From Streptomyces werraensis (GTDB lineage Bacteria; Actinomycetota; Actinomycetes; Streptomycetales; Streptomycetaceae), in the NCBI GenBank assembly GCA_014656175.1, contig BNBX01000007.1:386987-450986 (forward strand): 64,000 nt of DNA, written 5' to 3'. Both the position numbers and the translations under genes were made by a program. Each line of letters opens with the position of its first letter. The stretch's first letter is position 1. Shown here piece by piece: positions 37,864-46,784 of the stretch. The notes under the pieces were generated by a model, which saw only the letters and a program-made list of their open reading frames with translations, ran no database searches and was not told the DNA's origin.

Positions 37864-40095
37864 TCAGCGCTCCGGTGCCCTCACCGGGACGTCCAAGGGC
37901 CGCGCCAGACCCACCACCGCCTCGTCCAGGCGCTCCAGGTGGCGGAGGACCCGGCCGGTGATCCGGCCGTAGCGCGACGCGTCGTCGCCGGCCAGCAGCG
38001 ATGCGATGCTCGCGCCCGTCTCGACGGGGGCCGTGACCTCGCCGTCGGCCACACGGGCGGCGATCGTGCCGATGTTGCGGACCGTGCGGCCCGCCGCGCC
38101 CCGGAGGCGGGGGTCCGCCGCGATGGACGGGTGGGTGGGCAGCAGTTCCGCCGTCGCCGCCAGCGAGCGCGCGTGGTAGGCGCAGGTCTCCAGCAGGGCC
38201 ACCACGTACCGCGCGGTGGTGCGCCGGGTGCGCAGCGGGGTGACCGGGTGCGTCAGCGGCTTGGTGGCCGACCGCAGGTCGCCCAGCGCCTGGTCCAGCT
38301 CCCGCGCCTTGTCCAGCAGCTCGTCCGCGGGCCCGCCGCTGAGCTGCGTCACGGCCGCGTCCGTCACGTCCGACAGCCGTTCGAGCACCGTCACCAGCAG
38401 CTCGTTGGTGCGCCGGTCCGTCCGCACCGGCAGCACCAGCGCCGCCGCCACCACCCCGCACACCGCGCCCAGCGCCGTCTCCTCCACCCGCAGCACCAGC
38501 ACCTCCCAGCTGTAGGTGTGCAGCAGGGTGTACAGCAGTCCCAGCATCGCCGTGACGAAGAACGACATCAGGGTGTACGACAACGGCGCCGTGTAGAACA
38601 TGGCGAAGATCAGCAGCAGCACCAGCACGAACGCCGCCACGGTGTTCCCGCCGACCAGGCCGGCCAGCAGGATTCCGGCGACCACGCCGAAGACGGTGCC
38701 GAGCAGCCGCCGGTAGCCCTTGACCAGGATCTCCCCGGTGGACGCGGTGTTGATGAAGACGATCCAGCAGGTCAGCACCGCCCAGTACCAGCGGTCCGTG
38801 GACAGCAGCTCCCCGCCGACGATGGCCAGCGTCGAGCCGACGGACACCTGCACGGCGGCGCGCGTGGTGGGCCGCCGCAGCCCCTTCGGCTCCTCGGACT
38901 CCTCCGCCTCCTCGGCGTCGATGGCGGCGTCCTCGGCGTCCAGCTCCTCCCGGGACCTGGCCGTCGCGGGACTGTCGTCCGACTCGTCCTGCGGGCCGTC
39001 CAGGGCGATCCGCAGGCCCATCACCGCGCGGGCCGCCTCGCCGATGCCGCGGAACACGTCCCGTACCGGCGCGGAGGCGGCCGGGAGGTTCTCCTCGTCC
39101 CGGTAGCCGAGCAGCCGGTTCCGCACCTGGGCCACGCCCGCCCCCGCCGTCCCGGTCCGCAGCACCAGCGCGCGCAGCGCCCGCAGGTCGCGGCGGAGCA
39201 GGACGGTCGCCTCCTCCGGGCCGGGCAGCCGCCCCACCTCCGGCGCGGGGGCGCCCGGCAGATGCAGCGTCAGGGTGTCCGCCCGCTCCGCGCTGCGGGC
39301 GGACAGCAACAGCAGTCCCAGCCGCTCGGCGGCGATCTCCGCGTCGGCGACGCGCCGCTGCACCAGGCGCGCGGTCGGCTCGTCGGGGGTGCCCTCCTCC
39401 AGCCGGCTCTGGATCATCAGCGCCGTCTCGTGCAGCCGGGCGGTCCGCTCGCGCAGCTCCTCCAGCGCCTTGTCGGCCTCGTCGGGCCCCGCGTCCAGCA
39501 GCGCGATCTGCGCGGACACCAGCCGCGCCAGCCGCACCCGGAACGCCTCCCGCAGCCGCACCAGCAGCCCGGCCGGCGTCACCGGAACGACGGCGAACCG
39601 CACCAGGGCGCTGCACGCGAACCCGACCGCCACGACCGCCCACCACGCCGGAAGCCGATCGGGCGTCGCGCCCACGAACAGGGACACGAAGTACATCTGG
39701 AAGCCGATCAGCCCCAGCGTCGTCCCGCGGTCGCCGAACCGGCGGCCGTACACCGCGCAGAAGACCAAGGCGACGGAGAAGACGTCGCCCACCACCACCC
39801 GCTCGCTGAGCAGCGCGCCCAGCGACACCGACACCAGCGCCACCGGCAGCCCCAGCGCCAGCGTCACCGCCTGCGCCCCGCGCCGCCGCTCCCGGATCGA
39901 GAAGGTGGCGGCCATCGACGCCATCGCACCCGCCACCAGATGGGTGATGTCCGCGCCGGCCGGGGCCAGCACGGCCAGGGTGAGGGCGATGGCCCCCACC
40001 GTGCGCAGCCCCGCGGTCAGCCGCAGCAGCCCGGGGTCGGACGCCGCCAGGTGATCGCGCAGCCGTGTGCCCGACCGGCGTCCCGCCGCCTTCAC
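37864..40095 (-). CDS. FUSC-family membrane protein
   Basis: A 743-residue protein with two sets of membrane helices and a long cytoplasmic middle. Helices at about 27-180 (AIALTLAVLAPAGADITHLVAGAMASM, VALVSVSLGALLSE, VFSVALVFCAVYG) precede a soluble helical region (200-440). A second membrane block (about 441-600; TRAAVQVSVGSTLAIVGGELLSTDRWYWAVLTCWIVF in outline) carries the FUSC signature RLLGTVFGVVAGI. FUSC proteins resemble aromatic-acid exporters. The middle carries an acidic run (DAEDAAIDAEEAEESEE). Substrate unknown. ATG at 40095; the NDH-2-like gene ends 61 bp upstream on the same strand. Confidence 0.87.
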   Translation of the reverse strand: MKAAGRRSGTRLRDHLAASDPGLLRLTAGLRTVGAIALTLAVLAPAGADITHLVAGAMASMAATFSIRERRRGAQAVTLALGLPVALVSVSLGALLSERVVVGDVFSVALVFCAVYGRRFGDRGTTLGLIGFQMYFVSLFVGATPDRLPAWWAVVAVGFACSALVRFAVVPVTPAGLLVRLREAFRVRLARLVSAQIALLDAGPDEADKALEELRERTARLHETALMIQSRLEEGTPDEPTARLVQRRVADAEIAAERLGLLLLSARSAERADTLTLHLPGAPAPEVGRLPGPEEATVLLRRDLRALRALVLRTGTAGAGVAQVRNRLLGYRDEENLPAASAPVRDVFRGIGEAARAVMGLRIALDGPQDESDDSPATARSREELDAEDAAIDAEEAEESEEPKGLRRPTTRAAVQVSVGSTLAIVGGELLSTDRWYWAVLTCWIVFINTASTGEILVKGYRRLLGTVFGVVAGILLAGLVGGNTVAAFVLVLLLIFAMFYTAPLSYTLMSFFVTAMLGLLYTLLHTYSWEVLVLRVEETALGAVCGVVAAALVLPVRTDRRTNELLVTVLERLSDVTDAAVTQLSGGPADELLDKARELDQALGDLRSATKPLTHPVTPLRTRRTTARYVVALLETCAYHARSLAATAELLPTHPSIAADPRLRGAAGRTVRNIGTIAARVADGEVTAPVETGASIASLLAGDDASRYGRITGRVLRHLERLDEAVVGLARPLDVPVRAPER

Positions 40096-40156
40096 GCCCG
40101 CGCACGCTCCCCCGTGGTCACCGCTTCGTCCGTCGTTCCGGCCTCCGTGCGCCGGG

Positions 40157-41521
40157 TCACCGAGCCGCCCGGCCCGCTTCCTCGACGTGCGCCCGCACCT
40201 GCTCCGGTGTCAGGTAGGCGTCCAGATACTCGAAGTCGCGCAGGTTGCCCGGCCGGTGCGCCTGGAAACCGGTGCGCACGAAGTCGTCACCGGCGACCGC
40301 GTTCAGCAGCCAGTTGGTCATCACGCGGGTCTTGGCCACCCCGGTGCGCAGCGCCGACCAGTGGTAGCCGCGGGCCACCGCCTGGGCGGGCAGGCCGTGC
40401 AGCTCGTAGCCGAGCGGCTTGGACACCGCGTCGGTGCCGCCGAGGTCCACCACGAGACCCAGGTCCTGGTGCACGTACGGCCGGGTCGGCCGGCCCCGCA
40501 GGGCGGCGATGACGTTCTCCGCGACGTGCCGGCCCTGCCGCAGCGCGTGCTGCGCGGTCGGCGGGCACACCGCGTCGTCGCCCTTGGCCAGGTCCGGAAC
40601 CGCGGCCGAGTCGCCGAGCGCGAACACTCCGTCGTGCCCCGGCAGCCGCATGTCCGCGTTCACCGCGAGCCGGCCCCGCACGGTCTCCGCGTCGAGCGTG
40701 CCGATCAGCGGGCTGGCCACCACCCCGGCGGTCCAGATCAGCGTGCGCGTCGGCACCACCCGGCCGTCGGTGAAGGTGACCTCCTCGGCGCCCGCCTTGG
40801 CGATGGACACGCCCAGCGAGATCTCGATGCCGCGCCGGGTGAGGATCTCCTGCGCGCTGCGGCCCAGCTTCTCGCCCAGTTCGGGCATCAGCTTGGGCGC
40901 GATGTCGATCAGATGCCACTTGATCAGGCCCGGGTCGAGGCGCGGGTAGCGCTTGACGGCGGCGTGCGTCAGCCGCTGCAGGCAGGCCGCTGTCTCGGTG
41001 CCCGCGTAGCCGCCGCCGACCACCACGAACTGCAGCCGCGAGGCGCGCTCCGCCGGGTCGGTGCAGGCGTCCGCCAGGTCGAGCTGGGAGATCACGTGGT
41101 CGCGCAGGTAGGCGGCCTCGGCCAGCGACTTCAGCCCGAAGGCGTGGTCGGTGAGGCCCGGGATGTCGAAGGTACGGGTGACGCTGCCGGGCGCCAGCAC
41201 GATGTAGTCGTACGGCTCGTCGACGATGTCCCCGGCGATCGTCCGGATGACGCACACCTTGGCCCGCAGGTCCACGCCGATCGCGCCGCCCGGGATGATC
41301 CGGGTCCGGTACTTCTCGCTGCGCCGCAGGGAGATCGCGATCGACTGGGGGGTGAGCACCCCGGAGGCGACCTGGGGGAGCAGGGGCAGATACAGCTGGT
41401 AGGACATCGGCGTCACCAGCGTCAGCTCCGCCTCGCCGGGAGTGAGCCTGCGCTCCAGCCGTCGCACGCACTCCACACCGGCGAAGCCGGCGCCCACCAC
41501 GAGGATCCTGGGTCGTGTCAC
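40157..41521 (-). CDS. Type II NADH dehydrogenase-like flavoprotein
   Basis: A 454-residue NAD(P)H-quinone-type oxidoreductase. The FAD-binding start is RPRILVVGAGFAGVECVRRLERR, a second nucleotide-binding fold is QFVVVGGGYAGTETAACLQRL, and the FAD end is HDGVFALGDSAAVPDLAKG with CPPTAQHALRQGRHVAENV. It has the NDH-2 pattern of LAPGSVTRTFDIPGL. A non-proton-pumping dehydrogenase feeding the quinone pool is likely. The GTG at 41521 has GAAGGG nearby at suitable spacing; an ATG at 41530 has none. It is downstream of the Rsb-type phosphatase cluster and may be co-regulated. Confidence 0.85.
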   Translation of the reverse strand: MTRPRILVVGAGFAGVECVRRLERRLTPGEAELTLVTPMSYQLYLPLLPQVASGVLTPQSIAISLRRSEKYRTRIIPGGAIGVDLRAKVCVIRTIAGDIVDEPYDYIVLAPGSVTRTFDIPGLTDHAFGLKSLAEAAYLRDHVISQLDLADACTDPAERASRLQFVVVGGGYAGTETAACLQRLTHAAVKRYPRLDPGLIKWHLIDIAPKLMPELGEKLGRSAQEILTRRGIEISLGVSIAKAGAEEVTFTDGRVVPTRTLIWTAGVVASPLIGTLDAETVRGRLAVNADMRLPGHDGVFALGDSAAVPDLAKGDDAVCPPTAQHALRQGRHVAENVIAALRGRPTRPYVHQDLGLVVDLGGTDAVSKPLGYELHGLPAQAVARGYHWSALRTGVAKTRVMTNWLLNAVAGDDFVRTGFQAHRPGNLRDFEYLDAYLTPEQVRAHVEEAGRAAR

Positions 41522-41660
41522 GATGTCCATCCCTTCGTGCGGCTTCAGGCGGTCCGCCTGGAACGTCGATGCCTGACGCGTGCCCCTGTTCAGCTCCACG
41601 ATGCCCGCCCCGGTCCCGGAGCGCACCGGGAACCGTCGGGGCGGGGGACCCGGCGCGGCC

Positions 41661-43382
41661 TCAGCCGCGCAGGTGGCAGAGCAGCAGACAGACGTCGTCG
41701 TCGCGCTCGGAGTCGCTGAGGAGGGGCTGCAGAACGCGGTCCGCCGCGTCCTCCAGATCGCTGTCCAGCTCTTCGCGGTCGAAGGAGGCGAGAGCCGCGC
41801 CGAGGCGCTCGATGCCCGGGTCGATGCCCCGGGAGCGCCGCTCCACCAGACCGTCGGTGTAGAGGGCCAGCGTCGAGCCGGGCGCCAGCCGCTCGGTGTG
41901 GTCGGGGATGTCCTGGCTCAGCGGGATGCCCAGCATCGCGCCCGGCTTGGCGTCCAGCGTGCGCACCTCGCCGTCCGGCATCCGCAGCACCGGCGGCGGA
42001 TGGCCCGCCGCGGCCCAGGTGAGCGTGTGGTCGTCCGGGTGGAAGCGGGCGATGACGGCCGTCGCGAACAGGTCCGGCTGGAGCTGGCGCAGATAGCCGT
42101 GCAGCCGGGTGAGCAACCGTCCGGGGCTGTCGCCGTCCACGGCGTAGGCGCGCAGCGCGGTGCGGAGCTGGCTCATCATCACCGCCGCGTGCAGCCCGTG
42201 CCCGGTCACGTCGCCGATGACGGTGACCAGGCTGCCGTCCCGCTGCCGGAACGCGTCGTACCAGTCGCCGCCGATGTTCAGACCGTGCGTGGCCGGCAGA
42301 TAGCGCGCGGCCAGCCCCACGCCCGGGGCCGACGGCAGCTCCGTCAGCAGGGCGCGCTGCAGCGTCTCCGCGATGTCCCGGTTGTGCTCGAAGCGGCGGG
42401 CGTTGTCCAGGGCGATCCCGGCCCGCCTGGCCAGCTCGATCAGCATCACGGCGTCGTCCGGGTCCCACCGCTCGCCCTGGGGCGACAGCGTCAGCACGCC
42501 CAGCGGCGCCCGGCGCGGCGTCAGCAGCGGCACGCACAGCAGCGGCCGGTCGGGGGCCAGCGCCGACGGCGGCCGGTCCTCCACGCCCGGCAGGTGGCCG
42601 GGGTGGTCGGCGGCGTACTGCGGGCGGCCGGTGCGGGCCGCCTGCACCGCCGCGGCCGGGTGGTCGGCGGGCAGCGGCCGGCCGTCCTCGTCGTCGAACA
42701 GCCAGACGTCGACGCCGTCGGCGTACCGCGGCACCAGCAGCTCCGGCAGGCGGCGCAGGATCTCGTCGTGGTTCAGCGACGCGGTCAGCACCGCGCTGGC
42801 GTCCGCGAGGAACGTGAGCCGCCGCCGCGCGTTCTCCGCCTCGGTGCGCGCCCGGCGCTCCGCGGCGAACGCCTCCCGCTGTGCCCTGCCCGCCGCGTCC
42901 AGCTCGGCGTGCAGCGCCAGGACGCCCTGGTTGGTCTGGTGCAGCTCCTCCCGGTGGAAGGCGACCAGACCCTCCTGCTCGGCCAGCTCCTCCAGCACCA
43001 CCGACGTGTCCTCGTCGGCCCCGAGCAGCCCTTCGGACAGCGCGTCCGCCTCCTCCGGCACCGGGCACGGATCGGACAGCCGGCCGGGCTCGGGGCAGGG
43101 CACGCCCGTCGTCCACGGGGTGCGCTCCCCGGCGGCGCCGTCCGGGGCGGGGACGACCACCACGTGCAGCTCCCCGGGACCGCCGTCGGCGCCCCCGGTG
43201 CCTTCCAGGGTGAGCAGCCATGTGCCGCCCTTGGTGAGGCACTGCCGCAGCTGCCCGCTGAGGGACACGGCCAGCCGGGTCCGCTCCACGGTGGGCACCC
43301 CGCACGCGGCGGCCAGCCGCGCCACGGCGATCCGGGCGCGGGCCGCGTCGGTGACGGTCGCGATGCGCCAGGCACGCGTCAT
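41661..43382 (-). CDS. GAF-domain PP2C (RsbU-type) phosphatase
   Basis: A 573-residue serine phosphatase likely to reactivate STAS antagonists. Residues about 1-130 look like a degenerate GHKL/regulatory part (CGVPTVERTRLAVSLSGQLRQCL). A coiled coil follows (about 160-215), then a GAF domain (about 225-360; LTASLNHDEILRRLPELL, LCVPLLTPRRAPLGVLTL), and the PP2C/SpoIIE domain with NIGGDWYDAF, VIGDVTGHGLHAAVMM, LYTDGLVERRSRG and DDDVCLLLCHL. The metal ligands of the PP2C site are present. Its ATG overlaps the stop of the upstream RsbX-like gene, so it ends the coupled rsbRST-type operon. Confidence 0.87.
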   Translation of the reverse strand: MTRAWRIATVTDAARARIAVARLAAACGVPTVERTRLAVSLSGQLRQCLTKGGTWLLTLEGTGGADGGPGELHVVVVPAPDGAAGERTPWTTGVPCPEPGRLSDPCPVPEEADALSEGLLGADEDTSVVLEELAEQEGLVAFHREELHQTNQGVLALHAELDAAGRAQREAFAAERRARTEAENARRRLTFLADASAVLTASLNHDEILRRLPELLVPRYADGVDVWLFDDEDGRPLPADHPAAAVQAARTGRPQYAADHPGHLPGVEDRPPSALAPDRPLLCVPLLTPRRAPLGVLTLSPQGERWDPDDAVMLIELARRAGIALDNARRFEHNRDIAETLQRALLTELPSAPGVGLAARYLPATHGLNIGGDWYDAFRQRDGSLVTVIGDVTGHGLHAAVMMSQLRTALRAYAVDGDSPGRLLTRLHGYLRQLQPDLFATAVIARFHPDDHTLTWAAAGHPPPVLRMPDGEVRTLDAKPGAMLGIPLSQDIPDHTERLAPGSTLALYTDGLVERRSRGIDPGIERLGAALASFDREELDSDLEDAADRVLQPLLSDSERDDDVCLLLCHLRG

Positions 43383-44446
43383 GAGGAAGCCTCCGGGACG
43401 TTGGCGAGCACGGCCACGGCGGTGTCGTCCCGCACCGGACGTGCCGCGCTGCCCGCGTCGCGGACCGCCACGGCCGCCGTCACGGCCGGGTCGGCCGGGG
43501 GAACGCCGGTGCCGGCGGGCGGCGTCCAGCGCGACGACAGCCCGTCCGTGTGGAGGATCAGCAGGCTCCCGGGGGTCCAGTCCGCCTCGTCCTCGCGCAC
43601 CGTGCGCGGCCGGTGCGCGCCGACGATCCCGGGACGGGACAGCAGCGTCCGCCAGCGCCCGCCGTCCCGCAGCCGCGCGGTCACGTTGCCGATGCCCGCG
43701 AAGCGCAGCCGCCCGGTCCAGGTGTCGAGCTGGGCCGCGGCGACGGCCGCGCCGCGGGTCCCGGACAGCGCGGTGTGCAGCCGCTGAAGCACCTCGGCGG
43801 GCGGCAGCCGGGCGCAGTGGCGCAGCTCCTCGACGGCGGCGTCCGAGGCGCGGGCGGCCTCGGCGCCGTGGCCGAGACCGTCCGCCAGCATCAGCGTCAC
43901 CCGGTCGCCCGACCGCACCCAGGACCAGGCGTCCCCGGACAGCTCCGCGCCCGCGAACGGCACGTTGACGCCGCCCGCGTGCACGCCGAGGGAGCGCACA
44001 GGGTCCTCCCCGGGGACGGGCCCGGCGGTCGCGGGACCGACCCGGGCCACCGCGACCGTGCCCCGGCCCACCTCGCTGTGCAGGCCGAACGCGTCGGCGA
44101 TCCGACGGCACGTCCCCAGACCCGCCCCGAGCGAGCCGCCGGTGGTGAACCCGTCCTCGAACGCGCCGGCCACGTCGGCGATGCCCGGCCCGTGATCGAG
44201 GGCGGTGATCTGCACGGCCCGTCCCGGCCGCCCTTCCGGCAGCACGGCGGGGTCGACGACGTCGACGACCACCTCGCCCGCCTGCGCGTGCTTCAGCAGG
44301 TTGGTCGCCAGCTCGGTGGCCACCAGCGCGCACGCCGCCCGGCGCTGCTCGTCCAGCCCGGCATGGGCCGCGGCCTCCTCCGCCGCCACCCTGACGTCGC
44401 GCACCCGGGTCGCGTCGTGCACCGGCACGTGCCACACGCGCGGCAT
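43379..44446 (-). CDS. RsbT-RsbX-like fusion: HATPase plus PP2C phosphatase
   Basis: A 355-residue protein with two parts. The N-terminal GHKL domain (about 15-135) has CALVATELATNLLKHAQAG, DHGPGIADV and GLGTCRRIADAF. The C-terminal PP2C domain (about 160-350) has LMLADGLGHGAEAARASDAA, SLLILHTDGLSSRW and RDDTAVAVLANV. In Bacillus, RsbX resets the stressosome by dephosphorylating RsbR and RsbS; this combined HATPase-phosphatase is the common actinobacterial form. Its ATG overlaps the stop of the RsbT-like gene (TGATG). The product probably acts on the STAS proteins encoded just upstream. Confidence 0.85.
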   Translation of the reverse strand: MPRVWHVPVHDATRVRDVRVAAEEAAAHAGLDEQRRAACALVATELATNLLKHAQAGEVVVDVVDPAVLPEGRPGRAVQITALDHGPGIADVAGAFEDGFTTGGSLGAGLGTCRRIADAFGLHSEVGRGTVAVARVGPATAGPVPGEDPVRSLGVHAGGVNVPFAGAELSGDAWSWVRSGDRVTLMLADGLGHGAEAARASDAAVEELRHCARLPPAEVLQRLHTALSGTRGAAVAAAQLDTWTGRLRFAGIGNVTARLRDGGRWRTLLSRPGIVGAHRPRTVREDEADWTPGSLLILHTDGLSSRWTPPAGTGVPPADPAVTAAVAVRDAGSAARPVRDDTAVAVLANVPEASS

Positions 44447-44889
44447 CACGCACCCCCGCGCGGCCGGACCGGCCGGGACACCCAGGAGGTCACCCGCACG
44501 GTGGTGCCCGCCCCCGGGGTGCTGTCCACCTCGAAGTCGTGCACCAGGCGCCGCGACCCGCCCAGCCCCATGCCCAGTCCGTCCCCGGAGGTGTAGCCGT
44601 CGCTGAGGGCCCGCTCGAGATCCGGGATCCCGGGGCCCTTGTCGGAGAAGGTCAGCCGGAGCCCGGCCGTGCCGTCGGCGGCGGTGACCCGCGTCGTCTC
44701 CAGCACGCCGCCCCCGCCGTGCACCAGCGTGTTGCGGGCCAGCTCGCTGGCGGCCGTCACCAGCTTCGTCTGGTCCACCAGACCGAACCCGACCCGGGTG
44801 GCGGCCTGCCGCACGTGCTGACGCACCCACGCGAGGTCCATGTCCGACCGGATGGGCAGCCGCGCCTCCACGTCCGCGGCGGTGTCCAT
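44446..44889 (-). CDS. rsbT: RsbT-like anti-sigma regulatory serine kinase
   Basis: A 147-residue GHKL kinase. The motifs are TAASELARNTLVHGGGG, LTFSDKGPGIPDLERALSDGYTSGDGLGMGLGGSRRL in outline, and the end FEVDSTPGAGTTVRVTSW. RsbT is the switch that is held by RsbR/RsbS and released upon stress to activate a PP2C phosphatase. Here it lies directly behind rsbR and rsbS, in the classical order, with overlapping codons. A GTG three bases upstream (44892) is an equal start alternative. Confidence 0.87.
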   Translation of the reverse strand: MDTAADVEARLPIRSDMDLAWVRQHVRQAATRVGFGLVDQTKLVTAASELARNTLVHGGGGVLETTRVTAADGTAGLRLTFSDKGPGIPDLERALSDGYTSGDGLGMGLGGSRRLVHDFEVDSTPGAGTTVRVTSWVSRPVRPRGGA

Positions 44890-45302
44890 CACGGTCTCCC
44901 CTCGCCACCGGGCCGGTTCGCCACGACGGGCTGCGCCAGCATCGCCAGAGCCGCCTCCGTGTTCAGAGCTGTACGCAGTTCCGGGAACGTCAGGCCCAGC
45001 TCCACCAGCGTGATGGCGACCGCGGGCCGCATGCCCGCGACCACGGTCCGCGCGGCCAGCAGCTCCGTCTGCGCCGCCGTCTCGGCCAGCACCCGGCCGA
45101 GGAAGGAGTCGACGATCTCCACCCCGGAGATGTCGATCACCACACCCGTGACCCGGCTGGCGACGATCGTCTCGGCCAGGTCCTGCTGGAGCTGGGACGC
45201 CATGCCGTCGTGCAGGTCGCCCTGCAGGGTGACGAGCAGCACGTCCCCGAGCCGCAGCACCGGCACATGGCCCGCGACCGGGCGGGCGAAGTGCTCGCTC
45301 AC
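44889..45302 (-). CDS. rsbS: RsbS-like STAS antagonist
   Basis: A 137-residue single STAS domain. The text VPVLRLGDVLLVTLQGDLHDGM and VVIDISGVEIVDSFLGRVLAETA contains the phosphorylatable Ser in IVDSF. In stressosomes, RsbS holds RsbT and is released when RsbT phosphorylates it. GTG start at 45302 overlaps the end of rsbR by 4 bp, and its stop meets the rsbT start. A C-terminal extension of about 20 residues, Gly/Arg-rich, is not part of the fold. Confidence 0.87.
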   Translation of the reverse strand: MSEHFARPVAGHVPVLRLGDVLLVTLQGDLHDGMASQLQQDLAETIVASRVTGVVIDISGVEIVDSFLGRVLAETAAQTELLAARTVVAGMRPAVAITLVELGLTFPELRTALNTEAALAMLAQPVVANRPGGEGRP

Positions 45303-46198
45303 CGCCGGACCGCGCCCTCGGCCGGGGCGTTCACGATGTTCGCGCCGAGCTCGTTCAGGCAGTACCCGAGCGCGTCGGCGAGGCTCGCGCGGGTCTTGAC
45401 CGTACCGAGGTCGAGGCCGAGGTGGACTATGGTCTGCGCGATCGCCGGGCGGATGCCGGAGACGACGCACTCGGCGCCCATCAGCCGGGCGGCGGCGACC
45501 GTCTTCATCAGGTGCTGCGCGACCAGCGAGTCGACCGTCGGCACGCCGGTGATGTCGAGGATCGCGAACCGGGCGTGCTGGTCGACGACCGCGTCCAGCA
45601 ACGTCTCCATCACCACCTGGCTGCGGGCGCTGTCCAGCGTCCCGATCAGCGGGACCGCCACGATCCCGTCCCAGAGCTTGATCACGGGTGTCGCCACCTC
45701 CAGCAGCTGCAGCCGCTGCCGGTCGATCAGGGCCTGGTTCTCGCTGAGCGCGGTCTGCATGGTGACCAGCCGCAGCGTGCCCATCAGCACGCTCAGCGCG
45801 GTGGCGCACTCCCGCCGCCGGTCGGGGTCCTCCTGCTCCAGGTCGGCCACCAGGAGGTTCTCCACCGGCGGCAGCAGCGCGGCCAGCTCGCTGGAGACCT
45901 GGGTGGTGGACAGCCCCGCGCGGGAGCGGGCCGCCCCCATCCGGGCGAGCTGCTCGCGGACCCCGGTGAACCCCGCGGCGTCCGGGTCCTCGATCCGCTG
46001 CGCGTCGGCCACCTGGGCCAGCGCGTCCACGATCGTCCGGCCCGCGTCCACCGCCTCGTCGCGTGAGACGGTGAACACCGTACGGAACAGGGGCTCGTCG
46101 GCCCATCGCTGGGCCACCTGCTCCCGTCGCCGCCGCAGGAACTCCCCGACCTCCCGGGCAGGGGTCGAGTGGGTCGCGTCCGCTTCGTGCTCCGGCAC
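45299..46198 (-). CDS. rsbR: RsbR-like stressosome sensor
   Basis: A 299-residue protein with an N-terminal helical RsbRD-type sensor part (about 15-165; FLRRRREQVAQRWADEPLFRTVFTVSRDEAVDAG in outline) and a C-terminal STAS domain (about 175-290; IVAVPLIGTLDSARSQVVMETLL, LDITGVPTVDSLVAQHLMKTVAAARLMGAECVVSGIRP). The phosphoacceptor Ser is in TVDSLVA. I chose the GTG at 46198 because GAGGAGGAG lies 8-9 nt before it; the longer frame begins with a TTG at 46225 lacking a ribosome site. It is the first gene of the coupled rsbR-S-T-X-phosphatase series, 72 bp behind the STAS antagonist. Confidence 0.85.
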   Translation of the reverse strand: MPEHEADATHSTPAREVGEFLRRRREQVAQRWADEPLFRTVFTVSRDEAVDAGRTIVDALAQVADAQRIEDPDAAGFTGVREQLARMGAARSRAGLSTTQVSSELAALLPPVENLLVADLEQEDPDRRRECATALSVLMGTLRLVTMQTALSENQALIDRQRLQLLEVATPVIKLWDGIVAVPLIGTLDSARSQVVMETLLDAVVDQHARFAILDITGVPTVDSLVAQHLMKTVAAARLMGAECVVSGIRPAIAQTIVHLGLDLGTVKTRASLADALGYCLNELGANIVNAPAEGAVRR

Positions 46199-46270
46199 CT
46201 GTCTGCTCTCCTCCTCGTCGTACAAAGCGCCCGGACCCGCGACGGGGCCGGGCGGGCGGGGTGGTCCCGC

Positions 46271-46663
46271 TCAGACCTCGGGCTCGGCCGGGGCCGGCTG
46301 GGGCCGGTCGACACGCTCCAGCGCCTCGTCGACGCTCTCCGACACGGGCACGGTGATGCTGACGCCCGTCAGGTCGAGAATCCGGCGCACCGCGGGGGTG
46401 GGCGAGATGATGTGCACGCTCCCCGGCAGCTCCCGCGCCTCCTGGTAGACGCGCAGGATGATGTTCATGCCTGAGGAGTCCATGAACGGGACCGCCGACA
46501 GGTCCAGCAGGAAGTGCCGGCGGCCGTGGTGCAGCTGGTTCGCCAGATGGTGCTGGAACTCGGTCGCCGTGTCGACGTCCAAGTAGCCCTCGACGGTGAC
46601 GAGGGCCACGTCCTCACGAGGAAGTGTCACCTCGACGGACAACGGGTCCTGGGCAATGGGCAC
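46271..46663 (-). CDS. STAS anti-sigma-factor antagonist (RsbV/BldG-like)
   Basis: A 130-residue single STAS domain. Features are SVEVTLPREDVALVTVEGYLDVDTATEF and HFLLDLSAVPFMDSSGMNIILRVYQEA, the latter with the phosphorylatable Ser. Unphosphorylated, it should bind an RsbW-type anti-sigma factor and free the sigma factor. The GTG at 46663 has GGAGG 5 nt upstream; the frame continues to 46687 without support. A SigB-type promoter at 46729-46753 and a 19-bp tandem repeat (46676-46713) lie in its leader. Its acidic tail (APAEPEV) is variable. Confidence 0.87.
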   Translation of the reverse strand: MPIAQDPLSVEVTLPREDVALVTVEGYLDVDTATEFQHHLANQLHHGRRHFLLDLSAVPFMDSSGMNIILRVYQEARELPGSVHIISPTPAVRRILDLTGVSITVPVSESVDEALERVDRPQPAPAEPEV

Positions 46664-46675
46664 GAGTACCTCCAA

Positions 46676-46713
46676 CAAGGTGATCAAGCTCTTCCAAGGT
46701 GATCAAGCTCTTC
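46676..46713 (-). repeat. Perfect 19-bp tandem duplication in the leader of the STAS gene
   Basis: CAAGGTGATCAAGCTCTTC is repeated exactly at 46676-46694 and 46695-46713, between the SigB-type promoter and the GGAGG of the STAS gene. Each copy contains the palindrome TGATCA. It probably affects mRNA structure or marks a recent duplication; no protein is known to bind it. Confidence 0.9.
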
Positions 46714-46728
46714 GTCGCGCAGCCGCGC

Positions 46729-46753
46729 GTACCCCCGAATCGCCTCCTCATGC
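46729..46753 (-). promoter_or_regulatory. SigB-type promoter of the STAS-rsbRST operon
   Basis: Minus strand GCAT (46753-46750), 15-bp spacer, GGGTAC (46734-46729), identical in core to the site at 53355-53379. The predicted start near 46722 gives a leader of about 60 nt before the GTG at 46663. It suggests positive feedback from a SigB-type sigma factor onto its own regulators. Confidence 0.65.
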
Positions 46754-46784
46754 CTGCCCCCGCCCGATCGGCCGTCGGGGTGAT

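Noticed and set aside
46199..46225. Longer RsbR start at the TTG at 46225
   Set aside because: It lacks a ribosome site, whereas GAGGAGGAG lies at ideal distance before the GTG at 46198.
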